Of a stretch of DNA of 7,589 nucleotides, positions 1 to 4,458 are shown in pieces; positions within the stretch are counted from its first letter, which is position 1; each line of letters starts with the position of its first letter. The notes below the pieces were generated by a model, which was not told where the DNA came from, did not search any database, and saw only the letters and a list, made by a program, of their open reading frames with translations. The stretch covers positions 1-7,589 of the forward strand of contig JAHIEL010000083.1 in the NCBI GenBank assembly GCA_018901715.1, given 5' to 3'. Source of the stretch: Patescibacteria group bacterium (GTDB taxonomy: Bacteria; Patescibacteriota; Minisyncoccia; Minisyncoccales; PEYH01). Made by a program: the position numbers and the translations under genes.

Positions 1-32
1 CATTTCCCAATAATGAATTTTGAAATGTGCAT
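1..32 (-). CDS. 5' end of an unidentified minus-strand gene running off the left edge
   Basis: An ATG at 32-30 (minus strand) opens a frame that stays open to the window edge and reads MHISKFIIGK. A purine-rich GGGAGGG sits 3 nt upstream of it, which is close spacing for a Shine-Dalgarno site. A near-consensus promoter lies at 96-69, giving a leader of about 30 nt. Only ten residues are visible, so no function can be given. Another ATG lies at the very edge (3-1) in a different frame and could be the true start instead. Confidence 0.4.
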   Translation of the reverse strand, partial: MHISKFIIGK

Positions 33-68
33 TTTCCCTCCCTGTGGAAACATATTGACTTTCAATTT

Positions 69-96
69 ATTATAATACTTTCTCAGAATTTGTCAA
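69..96 (-). promoter_or_regulatory. Near-consensus sigma70-type promoter reading left
   Basis: On the minus strand TTGACA (96-91) and TATAAT (74-69) are separated by 16 nt, both perfect hexamers. The expected start is near 62, about 30 nt before the GGGAGGG-ATG at 32. The -35 box shares bases with the T-run of the upstream terminator (TTTTTTTTGACA), so one transcription unit ends exactly where the next begins. Confidence 0.7.
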
Positions 97-118
97 AAAA
101 AACTGCCTTTCGGCAGTT
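93..118 (-). terminator. Rho-independent terminator, minus strand
   Basis: The stem AACTGCC (101-107)/GGCAGTT (112-118) has a 4-nt loop that reads GAAA on the minus strand, a GNRA-type tetraloop. It is followed on that strand by eight T residues. It ends a minus-strand unit coming from the GC-richer stretch at about 120-200. Confidence 0.85.
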
Positions 119-205
119 CTGACACTCCTAAGTCGCCCGAAAAGGATATGCCCCTCAGTCGTCTTGCGCTGACTGCTCCATAATCTACCCCACCCATCCA
201 CTTAC
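95..205 (-). ncRNA. Candidate small RNA or mini-ORF transcript ending at the terminator
   Basis: Between an AT-only flank (about 201-280) and the terminator lies a GC-richer stretch of about 110 nt. On the minus strand it can form a CAGTC/GACTG hairpin before the terminator stem, and the contrast with its flanks resembles a structured RNA gene in an AT-rich genome. The alternative is a 34-codon ORF from ATG at 197 to a TGA at 95-93 (starting MGGVDYGAVSARR), with no clear ribosome binding site. I do not recognise a known RNA family. No convincing promoter is visible; TATAGT- and TATATA-like boxes occur in the AT-rich flank. Confidence 0.3.
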
Positions 206-282
206 TATATATTAAGAATAAAAAACCATTACTATACTAGATTTTATTTTTAAAGAGAAACAATTTTGATGCTAAAAAGAAA

Positions 283-535
283 TCAGGCTCGCCGTTCGCG
301 TTTTGCGCTACTTGGCAAGCCCGATTGTTCGGAATCGCTACTACTTGGCCTTCTCGACAGCTGGACCGAGAACAGACTTCATTCCTTTGAGACCCACATT
401 GATTGTGGGTGAACAACCCTTTTGCTCGGTCGTGGATTCTTCATCCATGGCTTACTCGACATCCTTGATTGCGGATGACTTGCCAGCCAGATGTGCTCTC
501 TGGATGTCGCTGGCATTCGCCGATCACTATTGAAG
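283..535. other. Hairpin-rich non-coding stretch of unknown nature
   Basis: No convincing gene is present, but the segment is GC-richer than its flanks and packed with inverted repeats: CGATT/AATCG (322-326/333-337), GACCGAG/CTCGGTC (364-370/425-431) enclosing ACCCACA/TGTGGGT (392-398/404-410), CATCC/GGATG (460-464/473-477), and a bulged stem GCCAG+CCAGA/TCTGG+CTGGC (482-491/499-514). The phrase TGGCnTnCTCGACA recurs at 346 and 448. It stops where the HEPN-like reading frame begins. It could be a structured RNA or the end of a decayed element. Confidence 0.4.
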
Positions 536-802
536 GTAAAACATCATTCGTTTAGCTTCCCATCTATTTTAAGGATTCTTTACAATGTCAGAAACGAAGC
601 TGTTCATAGTGGGGATTTTTATAGCTTTGCAATGCAAGACGAACAAGAGAAAAGCGAAGATTATGAGGTTATGACAATGGCTTGGTTAGGGAAAAAGAAA
701 AACAGAAGAAGAGAATATCCAGAGATTAAACTTACATATCCTGAACTGAGAGATATATTTATTAGGACAGCTATTAGAAATATTCAAACAATACTGGAAT
801 GA
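491..802 (+). pseudogene. 3' remnant of a HEPN-like protein gene
   Basis: The frame ends at a TGA (800-802) and is protein-like only from about 533 onward; the first 14 codons read through the hairpin region. The plausible protein part contains ILYNVRNEAVHSG, where Arg34 and His39 form the R-x4-H motif of HEPN domains, which are often RNases in toxin-antitoxin and abortive-infection systems (family knowledge). A charged stretch and a final amphipathic helix (LRDIFIRTAIRNIQTIL) follow. HEPN domains alone usually exceed 100 residues and this context in Apea-like or related proteins is normally preceded by more sequence, so the 5' part appears lost. No start codon with a ribosome binding site is seen near 533. 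It may be a dead fragment or an unusually short gene; the HEPN call rests on one motif and the helical pattern. Confidence 0.5.
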
Positions 803-831
803 GACACTGAAACATCCCAAAGTAGTGTCTC
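801..831. other. Inverted repeat after the HEPN remnant
   Basis: GAGACACT (801-808) and AGTGTCTC (824-831) form a perfect 8-bp stem with a 15-nt loop, beginning inside the stop codon of the HEPN remnant. No T-run follows directly (GTTTGTCTCATTTT), so a terminator role is possible but weak. Confidence 0.4.
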
Positions 832-865
832 GTTTGTCTCATTTTGTGGTAAAATAACCTAAAAT

Positions 866-885
866 ACCCCGACCGAGAGGGGTTG
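866..885. repeat. Dispersed GACCGAGAGGGGTTG repeat, copy 1
   Basis: GACCGAGAGGGGTTG (871-885) recurs exactly in inverse orientation at 6085-6099, and its first ten bases also occur at 2578-2587 and 3959-3968. Here it sits in a small ACCCC...GGGGT hairpin. The remaining spacer (803-1070) holds no gene that I can support. Confidence 0.55.
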
Positions 886-969
886 AATACTTCCTGAAAA
901 ACTATCCCAAAAGCCCTTATAGGGATTGATTCCCACAGGTTCTATGCCGACTAGGGGAGCAAAAACAAA

Positions 970-979
970 AAGGCCATTA
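970..979. repeat. Inverted repeat arm left of the IS110 transposase
   Basis: AAGGCCATTA pairs perfectly with TAATGGCCTT at 2360-2369. The similarity continues in split form: AGTGAGAT follows at 1004-1011, and its complement ATCTCACT directly precedes the right arm at 2353-2360. The left arm thus looks like the right arm interrupted by about 25 bp. Confidence 0.5.
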
Positions 980-1070
980 TTTACCCCTTATATTAGAAAC
1001 AATAGTGAGATATTCTATGTCAAGAATTCATAGAAATTGCCCAGTTATTCTGTGATAGATTGACGAGAGA

Positions 1071-2210
1071 CTAATGCGGATAACTATATTCTCGTTCGTG
1101 TTTTAACATCATAAAGATAATATCAACTAATCTTCTTTTAAGACAGCACAAGGCTTGAGATTTAGTTTTGCCTTCAGACAACTTTCTCTTAAAGTATTCT
1201 TTGCCATATTGATTACCAGATTTACCTATCTGAGATAAAGCAATTCTATGAATAGCCATATTTAATTTCCTGTTCCCTGATTTTGTTTTCACATGCCTGA
1301 ATGTCCTTCCAGATGATTTCTCTCTCGGACAAAGCCCTGCGTATTTGGCCAAGGAGCTTGGTGAAGGGAATCTGTCAATATTCCTGATTTCAGCTAAAAC
1401 ACAAGAAGCCGAAACCGTTCCGCAACCATTTAATGTTTCAAGTTTTTGTCCTGTTTGTTTAATCAAGATGCCAAGCTCGTTCTCTAATTCTTTAATCTCT
1501 TTTCGAATGTCTAACAACCTTTTAGTCTTTCTTTTAATTTGATTCTTTAAGATAAAAGAGTTAACTAAGACGCTATCATTCTTTTTGGGGAGCGGACACT
1601 TTGACCAATACTTCAATGCTTTTAGAGAAAAAGGATTTCTAAACTTTTTTTCGTATTCCGAATTGTAGGATTTGTGCAGCAATCTGTGGAGTTGGTTTTT
1701 CAATCTTGTTTGTTCTTTAACCAAAAACCCCCTATCTATTACTAATTCCTTAATTTCTTTTGAGATTTTATCAGTTCTTGATATGCTGTAATTGGGTAGC
1801 GTGTCAATCTTCTGGATCAAGACTTTGGCTGCCCCGAGCGCATCCAGTGAATCCGATTTCTCTGGATGCGTCTCGTATTTACGATTCCGGTCCACCAAGA
1901 CAGGAGAGATCATTTTTATCTTAAATCCTTTTCTTGTGAGATAGGTGGCTAATCTTAGACCGTTACCGTAGCTATCTTCCAGTCCAAAGATAGGCACAAG
2001 GTTTTCTTTCTTCGATAATTCCTCTACGGCACTGACTAATTTTTCAAAATCTTTCTTAGAATTGGCCATTTCCAATTCTAAAAGATTTTGCCCGAAGCAG
2101 TTGGTTAATACTGCGGTATGGTTATTCTTATGGATGTCCATACCAACATAAAGAAACTGGTTTAGGTCCAGTCTCTTAGTATCAAGAGACCCTAACGCGA
2201 TACTGTTCAT
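1071..2210 (-). CDS. IS110-family DEDD transposase/recombinase
   Basis: This 379-aa protein is a normal length for the family. The N-terminal RuvC-like half shows YVGMDIHKNN (Asp25), FGLEDS (Glu78) and KSDSLDA (Asp120, Asp123), the DEDD metal-binding set. A basic, coiled-coil-like linker covers about 145-250. The C-terminal Tnp20-type half has LNGCGTVSA, SLAKYAGLCP and PREKSSGR, where Ser299/Ser300 would supply the nucleophile, then KTKSGNRKLN. Family knowledge: these enzymes move DNA using a structured guide (bridge or seek) RNA made from the element's own non-coding end. The frame is intact with no frameshift, so it may be active. No Shine-Dalgarno site precedes the ATG at 2210; the leader is A/T-only. 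An antisense ORF inside it is a shadow. Confidence 0.93.
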   Translation of the reverse strand: MNSIALGSLDTKRLDLNQFLYVGMDIHKNNHTAVLTNCFGQNLLELEMANSKKDFEKLVSAVEELSKKENLVPIFGLEDSYGNGLRLATYLTRKGFKIKMISPVLVDRNRKYETHPEKSDSLDALGAAKVLIQKIDTLPNYSISRTDKISKEIKELVIDRGFLVKEQTRLKNQLHRLLHKSYNSEYEKKFRNPFSLKALKYWSKCPLPKKNDSVLVNSFILKNQIKRKTKRLLDIRKEIKELENELGILIKQTGQKLETLNGCGTVSASCVLAEIRNIDRFPSPSSLAKYAGLCPREKSSGRTFRHVKTKSGNRKLNMAIHRIALSQIGKSGNQYGKEYFKRKLSEGKTKSQALCCLKRRLVDIIFMMLKHEREYSYPH

Positions 2211-2369
2211 ATATTTTTTTAATTTTAATTATTTGTCTTGACCTTTGTTTGTCCTCGCCAATGAAACACTAGTATTTGAGCCTTAATTGTCTCAAGGGCA
2301 ACCGGCAATATTCTATTTGTTCATTTTTGGCGAAGGTAAAAGATAAGCTGCAATCTCACTAATGGCCTT
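2211..2369 (-). ncRNA. Possible IS110 guide (bridge) RNA region upstream of the transposase
   Basis: The 159 bases between the transposase start and the right inverted-repeat arm hold no gene. In IS110-subgroup elements this upstream region encodes the bridge RNA (family knowledge). Visible structure is limited to a TTGAG/CTCAA hairpin (2276-2280/2291-2295). The downstream non-coding end (970-1070, about 100 nt) is the alternative site if the element belongs to the IS1111 subgroup. The assignment rests on position only. Confidence 0.3.
2360..2369. repeat. Inverted repeat arm right of the IS110 transposase
   Basis: TAATGGCCTT is the exact complement of 970-979. It is directly preceded by ATCTCACT, the complement of AGTGAGAT at 1004-1011. 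Confidence 0.5.
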
Positions 2370-2540
2370 GTTAAATATGTGGCAAGTAGCGGGACAGCAT
2401 TCCTTATCTTCTACCTTCAACATATCACAGAATACACTTCTTATTTTCACATACTAGTGGCAGGGTGGGGTAAATTAGGGAGCAGTCAAAGTTGGTATCT
2501 CAAACCATTCTTTGGTAGTCATAAAATAGGTTCGCACGTC

Positions 2541-2692
2541 GTTCGTCCCCCGGAGCAGGCATGTGCTCGGTTCGAGCGACCGAGAGGCCCTATATTATCA
2601 AGGTTTCTCAAAGTCGGTTTGAGGAAAAATTATCATACCCCGATAGGAATCGGACCAAGTTAGAGACCGAGACGGTTCGAGTCGCAGCGGGG
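2541..2692. repeat. GC-rich modular repeat, copy A
   Basis: The 420-bp gap between the IS and the next gene contains two modules that recur at 3903-3970. Module 2, GGAGCA...TGTGCTCGGTTC..GCGACCGAGAGGC (2552-2588), forms a short hairpin (GAGCA/TGCTC) and ends in GACCGAGAGG. Module 1 (2664-2692) contains the 19-bp GGTTCGAGTCGCAGCGGGG (2674-2692), identical to 3915-3933. Between them are about 75 bp with a CCGAT/ATCGG hairpin near 2640-2653. The module order is swapped relative to copy B. No convincing gene lies in this gap. Confidence 0.6.
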
Positions 2693-2698
2693 AGTAAA

Positions 2699-2728
2699 AT
2701 CTAAAAGATAGACCCGACAACGATTTCA
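2699..2728. repeat. Degenerate 30-bp repeat, copy 1
   Basis: The segment ATCTAAAAGATAGA followed by CCCGACAACGATTTCA matches 5900-5929 (ATCTAAAAAATAGA, GTTGACACCATTTTCA) with a handful of substitutions. GGGG lies a few bases upstream of both copies. Confidence 0.4.
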
Positions 2729-2738
2729 GAAGTTTTAT

Positions 2739-2790
2739 TTGAACTATGTTAGTAATATATTATTATTGACGATATTTTTTGTGCTATAAT
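2739..2790 (+). promoter_or_regulatory. Promoter(s) for the protease-like operon
   Basis: A perfect TATAAT at 2785-2790 is preceded by TGC, giving an extended -10 (TGnTATAAT, 2782-2790). The predicted start is around 2797, so the transcript would have almost no leader. A second possible promoter is TTGAAC (2739-2744), 16 nt, TATTAT (2761-2766), with a start near 2773. TTGACG at 2766-2771 is only 13 nt from TATAAT and is probably not its -35 box. Confidence 0.6.
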
Positions 2791-2794
2791 AAAA

Positions 2795-2998
2795 ATGAAC
2801 ATAAGTGTTATGGACGAAGAAAAAAGAGAAAAATTTCTTAAAGTTTACTATAATCTTCCTCTCAAGATAAGGGAAGAGTTAGTTTATGATTTAGACGGAA
2901 AGCCACTTAGTTGGAATGCCGCTTATGTTGAGATAAAAGACAAGACTGAAGTCGGCGAAATGATTCTGAGTAAATTATCAGAATTAAAAATTATTTAA
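2795..2998 (+). CDS. Small uncharacterised protein, first gene of the caspase-like protease operon
   Basis: This 67-aa, acidic and helical protein has no signal peptide or membrane segment and is presumably cytoplasmic. Its core reads YYNLPLKIREEL, then LDGKPLSWNAAYVEI, then DKTEVGEMIL (residues 49-58). The last motif has a counterpart, ETDVGEKIV, in the next gene, so the two small proteins may share a fold element. The start at 2795 lies only 4 nt after the -10 box; ATG 2810 (MDEEK...) leaves a short leader and is an equally good start. Neither has a ribosome binding site. The next gene begins 1 nt after the stop, implying one operon. I do not recognise a named family. An adaptor, sensor or substrate role for the downstream protease is an inference from gene order only. 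Confidence 0.75.
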   Translation: MNISVMDEEKREKFLKVYYNLPLKIREELVYDLDGKPLSWNAAYVEIKDKTEVGEMILSKLSELKII

Positions 2999-2999
2999 T

Positions 3000-3254
3000 A
3001 TGGAAAATAAAAAGGAGGAAAGCAAAATTGATGGAGAGTTCAAAAAGATAGTCATAGCGACACTTGAAGTCTTTCCTTCGGATAAAAAAATTTCTATTGG
3101 CTCGGTAGGAGAATTTACAAAAGAAGAAATGATAGAAAATGTTGAAAATGAAACTGATGTGGGAGAAAAGATAGTAGAAATTCAGCTTAATTATTTAAGA
3201 AGTTTTAAGGAAGGCATTTTCTATGAACAAAACTTTGCTGATAACCAGACCTAA
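3000..3254 (+). CDS. Small uncharacterised protein, second gene of the caspase-like protease operon
   Basis: This 84-aa acidic, soluble protein starts 1 nt after the preceding stop and overlaps the protease-like gene by 32 bp. It has a charged N-terminus (1-13), a probable beta strand (KKIVIATLEVF), SIGSVGEFTKEEMIE, then NETDVGEKIVEIQLNYLRSF (50-69), which looks like an amphipathic helix. The T-D-V-G-E-x-I motif matches T-E-V-G-E-x-I of the first gene. No Shine-Dalgarno site lies before the ATG, so translation is probably coupled to the upstream gene. An AAGGAGG at 3012-3018 lies inside the frame with no in-frame start nearby and is probably coincidental lysine/glutamate coding. Function unknown; the conserved gene packing suggests it works with the protease-like protein. 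Confidence 0.75.
   Translation: MENKKEESKIDGEFKKIVIATLEVFPSDKKISIGSVGEFTKEEMIENVENETDVGEKIVEIQLNYLRSFKEGIFYEQNFADNQT
3207..3214 (+). promoter_or_regulatory. Shine-Dalgarno site of the caspase-like gene
   Basis: AAGGAAGG lies 8 nt before the ATG at 3223, inside the coding sequence of the preceding gene. It is the best ribosome binding site of this operon and fixes the start despite the 32-bp overlap. Confidence 0.65.
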
Positions 3255-3864
3255 ACACGACACTACTGTTCATTATCTTTTTTATTGGTCAAAAAAAATA
3301 ATAGAATTAGCACAGGAAAAAAGTATTAAGGTTTGGGACCTAAAAGGAAAGAGAGCAAATCGTAAAGAGATTGAGGGTGTCCTTAAAAAAAGAGAGCCAT
3401 CGCTGGTCTTTTTTAATGGGCATGGAGACGACGATAGAATAGCTGGGCATAATGATGAAGCGTTATTGGTGGCTGGCGAAAATGAGGAGCTCTTGATTTC
3501 TAAAATAGTCTATGCGCTATCTTGTAGGTCTGGCAAGAAGCTTGGATATGAAAGCGTTAAAAAAGGAGCATTGGGTTATATTGGATACGACGAAGACTTT
3601 ATTTTTTTTATAGACCAAAATAAAATGAGCAACCCATTAATGGACAAAACCGCAGAATTATTTTTAGAAGCATCAAATCAGGCAATGATTTGTTTGATAA
3701 AAGGACACAATATAAAATATTCTCACGAACAATCTAAAAGAATCTTTTTGAATAATGCGAGAGGATTAATCAACAGCGAATCAGAACAAAGCTATCTAAT
3801 ACCTTATTTATTATGGAATATGCAACATCAAGTTTGTTTAGGCGATCAGAATGCATCTTTATAA
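3223..3864 (+). CDS. Caspase-like (peptidase clan CD) His/Cys protein
   Basis: This 213-aa protein has no signal peptide or membrane segment, so it acts in the cytoplasm. It shows the clan CD arrangement (caspase, gingipain and CHAT families): a beta strand ending in SLVFFNGHG with His67, then about 30 residues later a strand ending in IVYALSC with Cys101, followed by RSGKKLGYESVKKGALGYIGYDEDF. The N-terminal part (MNKTLLITRP..., HDTTVHYLFYWSKKIIELA) supplies the first strand and helix; a helical C-terminal part with LLWNMQHQVCLGD follows. Both dyad residues are present, so proteolytic activity is plausible. Specificity cannot be told. It is the third gene of a three-gene operon with two tiny proteins. 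Family knowledge: bacterial clan CD enzymes often act as effectors in defence or programmed-death modules together with small adaptor domains. That role here is an inference. Confidence 0.82.
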   Translation: MNKTLLITRPKHDTTVHYLFYWSKKIIELAQEKSIKVWDLKGKRANRKEIEGVLKKREPSLVFFNGHGDDDRIAGHNDEALLVAGENEELLISKIVYALSCRSGKKLGYESVKKGALGYIGYDEDFIFFIDQNKMSNPLMDKTAELFLEASNQAMICLIKGHNIKYSHEQSKRIFLNNARGLINSESEQSYLIPYLLWNMQHQVCLGDQNASL

Positions 3865-3881
3865 AATTAAAAACTATAGCG

Positions 3882-3970
3882 AGTAGCGGGTATCCTTCTA
3901 GTGCGACCGAGCCGGGTTCGAGTCGCAGCGGGGGAGCACGTATGTGCTCGGTTCTTGCGACCGAGAGGCA
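3882..3970. repeat. GC-rich modular repeat, copy B
   Basis: AGTAGCGGG (also at 2385-2393) is followed by module 1, a hairpin GCGAC...GTCGC (3903-3907/3922-3926) containing GGTTCGAGTCGCAGCGGGG (3915-3933), and then directly by module 2, GAGCAC-GTAT-GTGCTC (3934-3949) and CGGTTCTTGCGACCG ending in GACCGAGAGG (3959-3968). Compared with copy A the module order is reversed and there is no spacer. It fills the gap between the protease-like gene and its terminator. Confidence 0.65.
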
Positions 3971-3976
3971 CCGAAG

Positions 3977-4000
3977 AATCGCCAAAGAGGCGATTTTTTT
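3977..4000 (+). terminator. Rho-independent terminator of the protease-like operon
   Basis: AATCGCC (3977-3983)/GGCGATT (3989-3995) with the 5-nt loop AAAGA is followed by an unbroken T-run to 4000. It separates the protease-like operon from the DUF6884/GIY-YIG operon. Confidence 0.9.
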
Positions 4001-4001
4001 C

Positions 4002-4030
4002 TTTATTAAAGATAAAAACTAAGGTAAAAT
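4002..4030 (+). promoter_or_regulatory. Likely promoter of the DUF6884/GIY-YIG operon
   Basis: TTTATT (4002-4007), 17 nt, TAAAAT (4025-4030). The predicted start near 4037 is about 2 nt before the ATG at 4039, implying a leaderless or nearly leaderless mRNA. It lies in the only 38 bases between the terminator and the gene, which supports it. Confidence 0.45.
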
Positions 4031-4038
4031 CAGCTCAT

Positions 4039-4458
4039 ATGAAAGAAATAATCTTAATTTCTTGTGTTAGTAAAAAATTAAATTATCCATCTAAAGCCAA
4101 GGATTTATACCAAAGCCCTCTTTTTAAATACAATCTAAAATATGCTATATCTTTGAATCCTGATAGAATATTTATTCTTTCAGCTCAATACGGATTATTA
4201 GATTTAGAAAAAGAAGTAGATCCCTATGATAAAACTCTAAACAAAATGAAGAAGAAAGAAAGGATCGAATGGTCTAAATTATTGTTGAATCAACTGAAAA
4301 AGAAAACTGATTTAAGCAAAGATAAATTTACATTTTTAGCAGGAAATAGATATAGAGAATTTTTGATTGAAGAAATAAAGAATTATCAAGTACCGATGGA
4401 GAAATTACCAATAGGAAGGCAACTTCACTGGTTAAAAGATAAAGTTAGAAAAATATGA
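4039..4458 (+). CDS. DUF6884-like protein
   Basis: This 139-aa soluble protein has the features I associate with DUF6884 (distantly related to YaaA/DUF328): MKEIILISCVSKKL with Cys9, AKDLYQSPLFK (20-30), PDRIFILSAQYGLLD (41-55), DPYDKTL (61-67), FLAGNRYREFL (99-109), and a C-terminal LPIGRQLHWL (123-132). The frame is open back to 3901, but that part translates repeat B and the terminator; the promoter, the terminator and the start of family-like sequence all favour ATG 4039. Its TGA overlaps the ATG of the next gene (ATGA), so the two are translationally coupled. The biochemical function of DUF6884 is not established; a base- or nucleotide-related role is suggested by the YaaA resemblance. 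The family call is from memory of motifs, not a search. Confidence 0.78.
   Translation: MKEIILISCVSKKLNYPSKAKDLYQSPLFKYNLKYAISLNPDRIFILSAQYGLLDLEKEVDPYDKTLNKMKKKERIEWSKLLLNQLKKKTDLSKDKFTFLAGNRYREFLIEEIKNYQVPMEKLPIGRQLHWLKDKVRKI

Larger units (their letters stand above)
970..2369 (-). mobile_element. IS110-family insertion sequence, ends approximate
   Basis: The element is identified by its transposase (1071-2210, minus). The proposed extent uses a 10-bp inverted repeat, AAGGCCATTA at 970-979 and TAATGGCCTT at 2360-2369, which would give about 1.4 kb and would fit subterminal repeats of the IS1111 subgroup. A competing boundary pair is a 9-bp direct repeat ATATTCTAT at 1010-1018 and 2308-2316 (about 1.3 kb apart); another is TTGTCTCA at 834-841 and 2287-2294. 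IS110 elements usually make no target-site duplication and have no strong terminal repeats, so the ends cannot be fixed from one copy. Confidence 0.55.

Noticed and set aside
303..533. 76-codon plus-strand ORF
   Set aside because: It translates the hairpin-rich segment. The protein has no recognisable motif, no ribosome binding site, and a composition unlike the other proteins.
1345..1542. ORF antisense to the transposase
   Set aside because: It lies wholly inside a well-supported IS110 transposase gene on the other strand.
2379..2663. 94-codon plus-strand ORF
   Set aside because: It reads through repeat copy A and the IS flank. The residues simply reflect the GC-rich repeat, and no start signal is present.
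2674..2692. tRNA T-arm-like sequence GGTTCGAGTC (also at 3915)
   Set aside because: No acceptor stem, anticodon arm or CCA context can be assembled around either copy. The similarity is limited to the repeat block.
2766..2790. TTGACG...TATAAT as a classical promoter
   Set aside because: The spacer is only 13 nt, too short for a -35/-10 pair; the extended -10 alone is the better reading.
3012..3018. AAGGAGG as a ribosome binding site for an internal start
   Set aside because: The nearest ATG (3031) is out of frame and opens no useful reading frame. It is explained by Lys-Glu codons.
3770..4022. ORFs on both strands across the end of the protease-like gene and repeat B
   Set aside because: They overlap the real gene end, the repeat and the terminator, and have no protein-like features.
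3901..4038. N-terminal extension of the DUF6884-like gene to an ATG at 3901
   Set aside because: The extension would translate repeat B and the terminator hairpin; the family-like sequence starts at ATG 4039.
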